Shown piece by piece: positions 46,601 to 54,027 of a stretch of 64,000 bases of DNA. The notes under the pieces were generated by a model, which ran no database searches, was not told where the DNA came from, and saw only the letters and a list, made by a program, of their open reading frames with translations. Both the position numbers and the translations under genes were made by a program. The stretch is from Chrysaora quinquecirrha (Eukaryota; Cnidaria; Scyphozoa; Semaeostomeae; Pelagiidae). Where the stretch lies: positions 1,979,665 through 2,043,664 of the forward strand of contig JACTAT010000058.1 of NCBI GenBank assembly GCA_014526335.1, read 5' to 3'. Numbering within the stretch: the stretch's first letter is position 1; the number at the start of each line of letters is the position of its first letter.

Positions 46601-49334
46601 GAAAACGGTAGTCTTGGCAGGAAAAATTTTCCCGTACCAAAAAAACAAGGTTGCCGAAAACGGTAGGCTGATCAAGCAACAAATATGGGCTCCAGCTACA
46701 CTTTACTGGCAAGCTATCGTGGCTTCGTCATTCTACATCATACTGGCTAGCTAACGTTACATTCCTCCCGTGTAGCAGGAAAGCATGCTTAATTATAGCC
46801 TCTTTGTCATGTTAAATGTAAAATGTATGAACTTTCTCTTCTTATTTCGTTCCTTTGTTCTCTCTGTAATTATTTCCGTTAGTGATGTGTATTTAAGTTG
46901 CAAGTAATGTAAGTTCTAGTCAGTCTGAATCTTGATGTCACAAACTGTCGTGTTCCTGGCTCCGTGTCTTCACACGTAAAACGAATTACATGTAACATCG
47001 ATCCCTGTTACACCGGGGGGAATGGGGGTACTTAATATAATTTTGGTACGGGTATGTGCCACCCAGGCACGGCGCGGCCCTCCGATAGCTGTCCGATATA
47101 GTGTAAACGGGGTCTTAATGTCAGCTGGTGTTCGGGCTGGACTAAAGAGGGAACAAATATACACTTTTTTTTAATAAGCAACCGCTCAATAAGCAACTAG
47201 GGCTGAACTGAGCTTAACATTAAGCAACTTGAGGGCTCAATTGAATTACTGTAAGCAACTAAGGAGCATACAACCAAGCTTATATACTCTTTCTTGTTAG
47301 GAAATTGTTCGATCTTATGTTTTGCATGTTGAAGTTCGTTATTAACGCTTTTCTACTTACTGTCTCCCAAACGTCGTGTTGTAGGGCCTAACAGTTGACG
47401 TCTTGACCCGCGAAGTCAGGGGTAGTTGCTAAGTACAAAAATGTTAAGCAACCTTGAGGGCTGAAATGTCTAAAATTTTAAGCAACTTTGAGGGCTGGAC
47501 GAAAGTCAAGTTGCTTATTAAAAAAAAGTTTACCTTTTTATAACTAATGAAACATTTATTTACCTTTTTAGTCAGTTTATCCGCCGCTGTTCTCAATGGG
47601 ACTACCAAAGCGACACCATGTTGTGGTATACTTGTTAGCGAAATCTCAAAAGAGTTATATGGAAATACAAGAAAGCATGAAACTTCATGAAGATGAAGTT
47701 GATGCTGCTGCTTGGCTTGATGAACATATCGTCAGGGAAATCGGACAAAGTGATGATTATGGAAAATCTATCAAAACCCCGGGAAAATATTTTGAGTAAG
47801 TTTAATTTTAAACTAAGGCCCCATCTTCACGGATACGTTTTCAAATGAAAGCGCAATGATTTCTTTGCGTTTTCACCTCCCGTCTACACGACACGACATC
47901 GGCAAAACTACGAGAGAAAACGCAAACTTTTGAAATCCGTTTCCAGAGTGGAATCTTTTGAAAACGCAACTTTTCGAAAACGCAATTTTCCCTTGTAGAC
48001 ACCGAAAACGCAAGCATTAGAATCTAAACTAAATAGTTTTTGAGTTGTACAAAACTTCAGAATTGCAGTAAACAGCGAAAACATTTTCGGACATATACTT
48101 AAGCCGGTTTTCAACTAGGCTTATTTTTCCGCGCGCAGCGGAGCAGCTATTGTGCATGCAATCGACTAAGAATCAGCCACAAAAGTGCTCCAGCTAGAAA
48201 AATGACTTTGAAAAGCTTTCGAGTGATTTGATCGGCAGGCGCCCTCGGACGCCGCGGAAAAGTTGAAGTCGATCCGACTTTGAAAACCGCGCTTAGCGGA
48301 GCGTACATAGGCGACTATTGTTACAAAAACAATAAAAAATGGAATAGCCTAGTGGAAACCCGGGTTTAAAAGCTTTTTTCTTCTGACACTCCTCAGAGTA
48401 TGAACGTCAGAAACAGACCGAAGCAATAAAATTGAAAATCTTGTCTGTCAGGCGATTATAGATTGTCGCATTTCGATGTGGATCAAAGTCCAACAACCTC
48501 TAAATTTCTCATTGGTCCATTTCGATTCATATCTTTGTATATTTTCTATGCTCTTAGTTGTGTAAGTGTTGGGCCCATTCCCTTAAGCCCCACCTAACTG
48601 AACATTGAACTGAGCCTTCGATGGAGATAGACTTGTTATATTTGTCGTAGCCTACGCTCCTCCACACTCCACCACCCCGCTCCAACTACTGATGAAACAG
48701 CTTATGTTGTTGTAAATGTTGGACGGTGTTATGACTTATTATTGTTGGACTTATTATGACTTATTATGACTTATTATTATTATTTTTGGACGGTGTTATG
48801 TTGTGACTTATTACCTTCCTCCCGAAAGAGAGGGAGGAAGGTAATAAGTCTAGGGTGGAGAGTTGGAGTGGCGTTTATTATTGAGGTCGTATTGTTGAGA
48901 TGTAGGTGTTTTTTTATGATTATTTTATGAATACGGAGTGTAGTAACATGAAATTATAGTCTTAATTACTGATTTAAATTCTAGATAACATAAGACCTAA
49001 CGTTTTCATTATATATTGATCAATTATGTTTTAGATTTTTATCATATTTTTTCCCCTATTCTCCAGTGCCATTGTCATGGTTGATGGAAACCATCAAGCA
49101 AAGCAGCTTTGTCAGTCAAAACTTATGGCATCATCCCCTGTTGGTATTACTCATGAAAACCAAGACTTCGAAAGACTTTCAACTGGAACTAAATTCGCTT
49201 TGAAGCAGTGGCTTAAAGCTCTTTACACCGAAAATGAATCATCCAAATTGGAAAAAACTGACTCAGTTGGTTCTCTTTTTCATGTCATAACACACGAAGG
49301 ACACAAGCCAGCTAAGGCTCCTTTTCTTGGGTAA
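26718..49334 (+). CDS. NUDT17: NUDT17 Nudix hydrolase (first exon uncertain)
   Basis: Nudix enzymes cleave nucleoside diphosphates linked to another moiety; the substrate of NUDT17 is not evident here. Exons: 26718-26825, 29030-29213, 29722-29747, 32363-32458, 47572-47795 and 49067-49334, all frame-compatible, about 300 residues. GVRVGVAILVQSSDRRVLIT and FPGVWVPPGGHLE match vertebrate NUDT17. The Nudix box, with G(X5)E(X7)RE(U)XEEXG(U), is complete across exons 29722 and 32363, including RELTEETGI. Next come YPPLFSMGLPKRHHVVVYLL and, near the end, ERLSTGTKFALKQWL, all as in NUDT17. The start lies upstream. An ATG at 25331 reading KPILLANFETSPQEFPFGKP is a weak candidate with a poor donor. The intron 32459-47571 is 15.1 kb and contains receptor genes. 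The human protein has a comparable length. Confidence 0.88.
27800..28180. mobile_element. Probable inverted-repeat MITE rich in CGGGAACGGG
   Basis: Left side has CCCCCTTAAGCTGG and GGAACGGGAACGGGAAGGG; right side has CCCGTGCCCGTTCCCGCTCC and AATCCCCCTT. The arms are inverted but diverged. It lies in a NUDT17 intron. Confidence 0.4.
28538..28742. mobile_element. MITE with internal GGATCCGATCTAC palindromes
   Basis: Ends CCCGTTTGCACGA and TCGTGTAAACAGG are inverted. Inside, GGATCCGATCTACG and CGTAGATCCGATCC form a hairpin, and a third GGATCCGATCTAC follows. It ends about 290 bases upstream of NUDT17 exon 29030. Confidence 0.6.
29267..29650. repeat. (GAT)n microsatellite
   Basis: About 380 bases of GAT-type triplets with some GATCAC interruptions, filling most of the 508-base NUDT17 intron between exons 29213 and 29722. 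Confidence 0.95.
30880..31076. mobile_element. About 195-bp hairpin element
   Basis: ATGAATAGTATAACCAGAAG at the left is inverted as GCTTCTGGTTATACTATTCA at the right, with a matching AAACATTAT inside each arm. It is a foldback MITE in a NUDT17 intron. Confidence 0.65.
31322..32060 (-). repeat. 177-bp satellite array with an open reading frame
   Basis: Four nearly identical 177-base units start at 31322, 31499, 31676 and 31853, with a partial fifth. The unit length is a multiple of three and the minus-strand frame stays open over 31265-32077 (270 codons). Each unit encodes MFDEQC twice, once before LTVLPRRKTLVHK and once before FATWP. The units are equally alike at DNA level, which points to recent tandem amplification rather than protein selection. 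No domain or splice context is seen. Confidence 0.85.
32129..32257. mobile_element. Short MITE with CGAGGGG/CCCCTCG ends, copy 3
   Basis: Starts CGAGGGGAACTCTCCTCC and ends GAATACCCCTCG, perfectly inverted for the first seven bases. It contains AATCTCGTAC twice. It lies just upstream of NUDT17 exon 32363. Confidence 0.65.
32747..32960. repeat. Direct tandem duplication, about 110 bp unit
   Basis: The block CCCAATTTGTTAGAAGGAAT through TTTCCTAGATAATT occurs at about 32763-32865 and again at 32870-32960 with very few differences. It is a recent local duplication in the large NUDT17 intron. Confidence 0.9.
33745..33993 (-). repeat. Inverted copy of the 8158-8400 repeat
   Basis: The reverse complement matches 8158-8400, including CATACCATGTAGTATCACTT-type and CCTCTGTGCGCTTTATATCA blocks. 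Confidence 0.7.
34260..34677 (+). mobile_element. hAT-type MITE, 418 bp, copy 1
   Basis: Flanked on both sides by the 8-base duplication GTTTGATG (34252-34259 and 34678-34685). Ends are CACGGGGGGGGGTTCTT and GACCCCCCCTCCGTG. Inside, the phrase CCTTGGCTAGAC recurs five or more times. An inverted relative lies at 38376-38791. An 8-base target duplication is typical of hAT transposons. Confidence 0.85.
34710..34779. mobile_element. TAGACTTATTAC MITE, 70 bp, copy 2
   Basis: TAGACTTATTACATTCG and AAGGTAATAAGTCTA are inverted ends. CTGCTTATC directly flanks it on both sides, an apparent 9-base target duplication. Confidence 0.75.
34854..35700 (+). repeat. Duplicated receptor 5' flank (two direct copies)
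   Basis: Two blocks of about 370 bases, 34854-35240 and 35327-35700, share CGAGTAATCTACCACGA, TATTTAAATAAGCTACGTCA and CTAGCTTCA. The second leads directly into the receptor ATG at 35736. Similar sequence precedes the receptors at 50650 and 52643, and its reverse complement lies beyond 45928. It probably carries the receptor promoter and 5' UTR. Confidence 0.75.
35736..37704 (+). pseudogene. 7-transmembrane receptor pseudogene, centre replaced by a transposon
   Basis: The first part (35736-36020) encodes the N-terminus, rich in NST glycosylation sites, transmembrane segment 1 and the start of segment 2. The last part (37553-37704) encodes segments 6 end and 7, with NPLVFY and the stop. Between them is a 1529-base element, and roughly half of the receptor (segments 2 to 6) is missing compared with the intact copies at 44996 and 50650. 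It cannot make a receptor. It lies in the large NUDT17 intron, sense orientation. Confidence 0.9.
36022..37550. mobile_element. Inverted-repeat transposon inside the receptor pseudogene
   Basis: Ends are CACTGTAAAACATTTTGTCC and GGACGATCTGTTTTACAGTG, with TA on both sides (36020-36021 and 37551-37552). The outer arms are filled with GGGACAA/TTGTCC words. No transposase frame is recognisable, so it is non-autonomous. The TA duplication suggests a Tc1/mariner-like or related mobiliser. Confidence 0.8.
37705..38330 (+). repeat. Receptor 3' flank, inverted copy at 43.9-44.99 kb
   Basis: Matches the reverse complement of about 43910-44990 in long blocks, for example AAACTCTAATTAGCGGGG and AAATCAAG with TGTAGTGTTTAGCA. 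A further partial copy is at 38805-38990. This shows that the receptor was duplicated together with its flanks. Confidence 0.75.
38376..38791 (-). mobile_element. hAT-type MITE, 416 bp, copy 2 (inverted)
   Basis: Reverse-complement relative of 34260-34677. Flanked by CATTATAC and CATTATGC, seven of eight identical. It ends CCCCCCCGTG. Confidence 0.85.
38805..40000. other. Intron sequence without recognised gene
   Basis: Starts with a partial receptor-flank copy (38805-38990); the rest is AT-rich with no supported feature. Confidence 0.5.
39996..40831 (-). mobile_element. Repeat element enclosing a GAT microsatellite (copy B)
   Basis: Reverse complement of the type at 11211-12572: GTCCGAAGGAC at 40001 and GTCCTTCGGAC near 40801, followed by GCGTTGCTAT. 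The (GAT)n tract occupies 40520-40795. Confidence 0.5.
40520..40795. repeat. (GAT)n microsatellite
   Basis: Begins with more than 80 bases of pure GAT, then imperfect triplets. Confidence 0.95.
41063..41532 (+). mobile_element. hAT-type MITE with CAGAGGCGGACTGGCAG end, degenerate copy
   Basis: Left end CAGAGGCGGACTGGCAGCGA is identical to the clean copy at 49425-49890. Internal blocks match, such as AATCTCAAGGGTTGCTA and GAGGCAAGGGCTA. The right end CTGCCAGTCCTG is damaged. Confidence 0.75.
41645..42000. repeat. Foldback repeat with two long arms
   Basis: CAGCCAATGTTTGAT, GACTGATTTTGCAC and CGCTCTTTCACAAAACGAAG in the right arm are inverted in the left arm as diverged partners. One arm is also found at about 410-560. 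Confidence 0.55.
42175..42440. repeat. CAC/ATC-rich simple sequence
   Basis: About 260 bases of ACC, CAC and ATC triplets with strong strand asymmetry (C without G). The frames through it are low complexity. Confidence 0.85.
42901..43217. mobile_element. ATAAG-family MITE, copy 4
   Basis: After TA it starts CACGTATTTTTTTTATAAGA. It ends TCTTATAAAAAAACTACGTG before TA. Internal words are of the TTTCTTA type. Confidence 0.8.
44273..44674. mobile_element. hAT-like MITE, 402 bp, 8-bp target duplication
   Basis: Flanked by the exact duplication GATGCTAT (44265-44272 and 44675-44682). The arms are inverted: CCCGTGGGGGGTACTTCC and GAAGTACCCCCCCGGG. Further in, ACTAGACGTGCCGCCCA pairs with TGGGCGGCACGTCTAGT. 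There is no coding content. Confidence 0.85.
44996..45928 (-). CDS. Intronless 7-transmembrane (GPCR-like) receptor, 310 aa, intact
   Basis: A plasma-membrane receptor candidate; ligand unknown. The outer N-terminus has repeated NST/NLT glycosylation sites. Seven hydrophobic segments are visible at about residues 46-72, 82-112, 124-150, 170-195, 204-228, 249-275 and 281-306. Segment 6 contains a WIP motif (compare CWxP) and segment 7 ends in NPLVFY (301-306), as in rhodopsin-like receptors. The usual E/DRY after segment 3 is replaced by a sequence reading ALHQAKKARHL. It is very similar along its length to the gene at 50650 and to the broken copy at 35736. It lies antisense inside the NUDT17 intron, within an inverted duplication. 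A single exon is typical of expanded receptor families. Family assignment below class-A-like is not possible by eye. Confidence 0.85.
   Translation of the reverse strand: MPSPIPQHGNFSHMFNSTNLTAVVNSTNLTTVVNNEGKLNCSITFNTISYQQKYSIAIASGWITIFLASGLLNVFALKKILKHGKVSIHSISLVSIIAADLILGSILFISLALNALRIYVCNTRVVIYVTIFIFTVVTLLSVAQIALHQAKKARHLNSFTLISNLQQEKIAKIAVKIIIFWLYSIVLAAIVTFVLPKSRIWFLQVFVLTLFIIILLLYSIYKIAKIAKTVPSNNAVAVRNRIKLRRKAIRITGMLLLAEMFTWIPVICGTLLYTFKVIPLHVISEALYWCGNVIFLSPLFNPLVFYWRSK
46099..46127. repeat. (TTTCA)n microsatellite
   Basis: Five to six copies of TTTCA in the receptor 5' flank. Confidence 0.95.
47162..47530. mobile_element. ATAAG-family MITE, copy 5
   Basis: After TA it starts CACTTTTTTTTAATAAGC. 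It ends GCTTATTAAAAAAAAGTT before TA. AAGCAACT recurs inside. It ends 41 bases upstream of NUDT17 exon 47572. Confidence 0.8.
48628..48852. mobile_element. TAGACTTATTAC-family MITE, copy 3
   Basis: Ends TAGACTTGTTATATTTGTCG and AAGGTAATAAGTCTA, with an internal stutter of GACTTATTAT. It lies in the last NUDT17 intron. Confidence 0.6.
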
Positions 49335-49424
49335 CGTAACTTTAGAACTTTTTATTATAGAAAGGCACTCATTAGTCATTGGGGGGTTTCAGATGACAGA
49401 TACCTTATCTTTTCCGATTTAGTA

Positions 49425-49890
49425 CAGAGGCGGACTGGCAGCGAATCTCAAGGGTTGCTAGGGGCCTGTTTTTACTATAGCAATTTTTCTTGTCAGTTGC
49501 TTCTAGCGAGCTCCTCTGTAAAAAAATCAATTCGAGGCAAGGGCTACTGTTCACGTAAAATACTTCTTTTCGTATTTGCGATATTTCGCTGGCAAAATTG
49601 CCTCCCTTTATACATATTTTCGCATTTCTATATTTTCTTGCTTCCATATTTTTGTGCGCATATGCTGATTCTCTTTCTATTTTTACTTCTTTCCAATTAT
49701 CTGCATTGAGAAACAATTTCTGTTATTTCCACTTATTTTCAGACTGAGCAAAACCAATCCAAATCTCTTCGAAATCCCAAGAAATCGAAGAGATTTGCTC
49801 AAGAAACAACAGAAACAGTTTGTTAAAGACCCTATAATAAGAAGGCGCGGGTTGCAATCGCAACCTAGCATCCCTGCCAGTCCGCCCCTG
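49425..49890 (+). mobile_element. hAT-type MITE, 466 bp, clean ends
   Basis: Exact 8-base duplication ATTTAGTA at 49417-49424 and 49891-49898. Ends CAGAGGCGGACTGGCAG and CTGCCAGTCCGCCCCTG are inverted, the classic hAT CAGRGGCGGA style. A degenerate relative is at 41063. It lies 90 bases after the NUDT17 stop. Confidence 0.92.
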
Positions 49891-49990
49891 ATTTAGTATA
49901 TCCAATACCTAATAGAAACTGCGACGTACTAAAATGTTTCAATTACAGATGATGAAAACGTTGAATGTTGTAGCATAATTCAAGTTATAA

Positions 49991-50347
49991 TCAAGTTTTT
50001 TTATAAGAACACTGAAATTGAAGAAAGCCATGCAGGTAGCAGTGTTCTTGAGTTTTTCGATTTGAAAGCTTAAAATGTTCTAAACATGTTCTTAATTTTC
50101 TTGGTTTTTAAAAAGCTGTTGTTTTTCAAGTTAGGTGATAATTTCCACGAAAGGGACGCACACGTAAAAATGTCACAAAGTCACAATGATTGATAGTTTA
50201 CCTGTTTTCTAGAGTGGAGAACAGGACAGCGAAATTAAATTCTAGTTTTTCTAGCTCTACAAATCTTTTAATGTTCTTAGCATGTTCTTAAATTTTCAGA
50301 ATCTAAAGCCTTATGTTCTTATATACTTTGTTCTTATAAAAAACGTG
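49991..50347. mobile_element. ATAAG-family MITE, copy 6 (left end damaged)
   Basis: Left side reads TCAAGTTTTTTTATAAGAAC; right side ends TTCTTATAAAAAACGTG before TA. The internal word is TTCTTA. Confidence 0.65.
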
Positions 50348-50649
50348 TATTTGCTAATAGCAAACTCCTACACAGTTTCCATATCGTTGGGGACGACCGT
50401 CATTGCTACGGGGGCGTCTCAAAAACTTGTTTTTTTCTCTTGTTTTTTTCTTTAAGTTGATTTGGCTTCTTCCATATGTTGATCATACTGTTAAGCATAT
50501 GCTTTTTCAAGACTATGTTGATCATTTCTTTGAGCAGTTGCTTTTTCAAGACTTTCTTGAAAAGTAAATTCACTGTAAGAAGGAAGCTAACTTGCTTCTA
50601 GAAAGGTGGATAAATTACTATTTGAGAGAGTAAGCAAGAAACACATTAA

Positions 50650-51591
50650 GTGAGTTGGTTCCTTGGCCTAGAAAACTCGACGAAAATGCTGTCACATTCC
50701 ATTCGGCAACATGGAAATTTCTCTCACATGTTCAACAGTACAAATTTGACAACAGTTTTCAACGATGAAGGCAAACTGAATTGTTCGATCACTTTTAACA
50801 CGATCAGTTACGAAGCAAAATATTCTATAGCAATAACAAGCTGCTGGATCACCATATTCCTATTTTCTGGACTCTTGAATGTCTTTGCCTTGAAAAAGAT
50901 TTTAAAACATGGAAAAGTTTCCATTCACAACATATCTCTGGTCAATATCATCGCCGCAGATCTCATCCTTGGTAGCATCTTATTTATATCCTTAGCAATG
51001 AATGCACTGAGGATGTACGTATGCACTACACGAGTAATCATATATGTAACGATATTCATTTTCACTGTCGTTACCCTTCTGTCTGTGGCGCAGATCGCTC
51101 TAAATCAGGCAAAAAAGGCGAGGCATCTAAACAGCTTTACCTTAATAAGTAATCTACAGCCGAAAGTCGCCAAAATAGCCGTGAAAATCATCATCTTCTG
51201 GCTATATTCCATAGTTTTGGCTGTTATAGTCACCATCGTATTTCCATCCTCTAGAATCTGGTTCCTGCAGGTATTCATGCTCACCCTCTTTATCATTATG
51301 GTGCTTTTGTATTCGATGTACAAAATAGCCAAGATCGCGAAAACAGTGCCTTCCAATAATGCCGTTGCAGTAAGAAACAGAATCAAGTTGAGAAGAAAAG
51401 CAATTCGTGTTACTGCCATGCTTCTTTTTACCGAAATGTTCACCTGGTTTCCACTTATTTGTGCGATTTTGCTGAATGCATTTAAAGTCATACCCCTTCA
51501 TGTCATCTCCGAAGCCTTGTACTGGTGTGGCTACATCATCTTTCTTTCTCCGTTGTTTAATCCATTGGTATTCTACTTGAGAAGCAAGTAA
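50650..51591 (+). CDS. Intronless 7-transmembrane (GPCR-like) receptor, 313 aa, intact
   Basis: Paralogue of the gene at 44996, alike over nearly the whole length. The reading frame opens at MSWFLGLENSTKMLS; an in-frame ATG at 50686 (MLSHSIRQHGNFSH) aligns with the start of the other copies and may be the true start, giving 301 residues. It has the same glycosylation-rich N-terminus but with one NST block fewer, seven hydrophobic segments, a WFP motif in segment 6 and NPLVFY near the end. No DRY motif is visible. The 5' flank from about 50480 matches those of the other copies. It lies downstream of NUDT17, not inside it, in the same orientation. Ligand and coupling are unknown. Confidence 0.85.
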   Translation: MSWFLGLENSTKMLSHSIRQHGNFSHMFNSTNLTTVFNDEGKLNCSITFNTISYEAKYSIAITSCWITIFLFSGLLNVFALKKILKHGKVSIHNISLVNIIAADLILGSILFISLAMNALRMYVCTTRVIIYVTIFIFTVVTLLSVAQIALNQAKKARHLNSFTLISNLQPKVAKIAVKIIIFWLYSIVLAVIVTIVFPSSRIWFLQVFMLTLFIIMVLLYSMYKIAKIAKTVPSNNAVAVRNRIKLRRKAIRVTAMLLFTEMFTWFPLICAILLNAFKVIPLHVISEALYWCGYIIFLSPLFNPLVFYLRSK

Positions 51592-51946
51592 GGGGTTTGA
51601 AATTTCATATCTAATAGGCGGGTTCGAGATGTTTAGAGATTCTTTGCGACAAACAAACCCATATAGTGAAAGCGCAAAAAAGTAGTTGATTGAAAACATA
51701 TCTGTATGGACGAAGCCTAAACGGTGAAATCGTGTAACGTGCAATTTTGCCAGGCTAACCTTCACTGTAATCAATCGTTGAAATCGCAGAAAAAATGACA
51801 TCCTGATTTAACTGACAAAGTTTTTAACACCAGTAAACTAAGGTATATATAATATATATAATAAATTGTTTGGAAAGAAGGTTTTCAGTTAAGTTATTAT
51901 GATTACAAACATTAACGATGCTTATTACTGCAGAGCACAGTAACTA

Positions 51947-52238
51947 CACTCTTTTCTTTTTATAAGAACCAGAAAATTTTGATCGAGGCTGGCTGTTCTT
52001 AAATTTTTGCCGTTTTTGAGCCTGAAATGTTCTTAATCTGTTCTTAATTCCTTGGTTACTAAGAAAGCTATATTTTTCAATGAATGTCTAGGGTGGTAGT
52101 GGGGTTGTGCAAAAATGCAGCATTCTTGTCCATTTCTTTGTTTGCTTGCTTTTTACGTTCAGTCTGACTGTCTTAGTTACATATTTAGCTGAAATTCTTA
52201 TGGCTTTTGAAAGGGCCAGCCTCATAAAAAAAAGAGTG
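51947..52238. mobile_element. ATAAG-family MITE, copy 7
   Basis: After TA it starts CACTCTTTTCTTTTTATAAG. It ends ATAAAAAAAAGAGTG before TA. The internal word is GTTCTTAA. Confidence 0.8.
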
Positions 52239-52642
52239 TAACACGTAATTAAAAAATGTACTATAGGCTAATAAAATTGTATCAAAATGTGTAATTTCGT
52301 TTGATTTGTTTGGATTTGTTTGAAATATGTAATACTGTATATCGTCGGGAACGACCGTCATTGCAACGGGGACGTCTCAAAAACTTGTTTTTTTCTTTAA
52401 GTTGATTTGAATTCTTCCATATGTTGATCATATTGTTAAGCAGATGCTTTTTTCAAGACTATGTTGATCATTTCTTTGAGCAGATGCCTTTTCAAGACAT
52501 TCTTGAAAAGTAAATTCACTGTAAAAAGAAAGCTAACTTGCTTCTAGAAAGGACAGAAAGGCGGACAAATTACTATTCGAGAGAGTAGGCAAGAAAAAAT
52601 AATTTATTTAGTTGGCTCGTTGCGCTAGAAAACTGGACGAAA

Positions 52643-53140
52643 ATGCTGTCACATTCAATTCTGCAACACGGAAATTTCTCTCACATGTTAAGGCCGGATT
52701 ACACGAGCATCTTCGGGTGAAAGTTTGTTCACATTTTTTCTGTGATCGCGGACAACGAGAGAATATGACAGTGTACAACCCCTTACAAGTTAATCGTAGT
52801 TGCTTGAAGGATAAAAATTTCAAGAGGAACAGTTTGATCAGCGATCAAATGAAAACTCTGTGATGGTCAAATTAAAGCGGATTAAAAACCTCTCCAAACC
52901 CTCATCTGCAAGCAACTATGAGCAACTTGCAAGGGGTTTTACACTGTCATATTCTCTCGTTGTCTGCGATCACAGGAAAAATGTGAAGCAACTTTTACCT
53001 GAAGATGCTAGTGTAACCCGGCCTTTAAACAGCACAAATCTTACAACCGACTTTAGCAAAAATGTAGCCGTTGATGTTGAGCACCGTGGGGCAATAATAA
53101 CTGTAATTTTTCCCAAGCTCTCTAGGACAAAGACCCTAGC
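52643..53140 (+). pseudogene. 7-transmembrane receptor relic, opened by a foldback MITE
   Basis: Starts MLSHSILQHGNFSHM like the 50686 start, is interrupted after CACATG by the 52690-53030 element, and resumes with AACAGCACAAATCTTACAAC. After about 30 more bases the similarity ends, and no transmembrane segment follows. Its 5' flank (52380-52640) is still recognisable. It is a dead fourth copy. Confidence 0.85.
52688..53030. mobile_element. Long inverted-repeat MITE inserted at TTAA in the receptor relic
   Basis: Arms of about 105 bases are inverted with few differences: left AAGGCCGGATTACACGAGCA, right TGCTAGTGTAACCCGGCCTT. They share GACAACGAGAGAATATGACA and its complement. TTAA and TTTAA lie at the two ends, matching a TTCAA in the intact gene, which suggests a piggyBac-like target site. 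Confidence 0.85.
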
Positions 53141-53160
53141 ATAGAGGGACAGTACAAAAC

Positions 53161-53470
53161 ATAATGCATTGTTAACTACTGTCAAAGCTCTATTTAGCCC
53201 CCCGGGGGGGCTTATTTCATTTTGGATAAATTTGATAGGAGGACTCATTATGTAACAGGACTAGTCGTCATAATGTATTTAAATGTATTCTAATTTATGT
53301 TAATTCTTCATTAAATCATAATGCATTGTTAACTACCATCAAAGCTCTATTTAGCCCCCGGGGGGGGGCTTATTTCATTTTGGATAAATTTTGATAGGAG
53401 GACTCATCACAGGATTAGTCATCATAATGTATTTGTGATGTATTCTAATTTATGTTGATTCTTCATTTCT
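53161..53470. repeat. Tandem duplication, about 157 bp unit
   Basis: Unit 1 (53161-53317) and unit 2 (53318-53470) both begin ATAATGCATTGTTAACTAC and contain CTATTTAGCCCCC with GGGGGGGCTTATTTC and TTTGATAGGAGGACTCAT. Confidence 0.92.
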
Positions 53471-54027
53471 GTTGTGTATATAAATCCCTGTATGAATAAT
53501 TATTAGGCTGTCAGTTTATAATCTCAATTTGAGTTGTACATGTGATTTCTCAATCTCACCTCTACTACTCAAAGGGATAGACATTCTGCATCTATCACAA
53601 TTAGAGAGGAGTGCTTCAGAAATTATTTAGCATATTTTGCTTTTTATTTGTCAAGACAAATGTTAAGGAGATTAAAAAATGAACTATAATAGAAAGTTGT
53701 AACCTTAATGCAAGTTTAGGATATTAATTACATTACCACTTAATTTCATTTATATGGTCTGTTTACTACTGAACTGTCCAGTGACCAAAATAACAGGTGG
53801 GGTTAAAAGAGAGGGGGGTTACTTCAAATTCCACTTGAAAGGGGGACTTAGAAATACTAGGGGGCTTAAAAAGGAGAGGGGTGGCTTAATTGAGCTTTTA
53901 TGGTTACGTAGTGCAAAAAAGCTAAGAAAAGCTATTCTAAATTATTACTCAATTATATAAATGTTGTTACAGTGTAGTTTTAACAAAGCTTGGAGATTAT
54001 ATTACATACTGTATATATACTTTTAAT

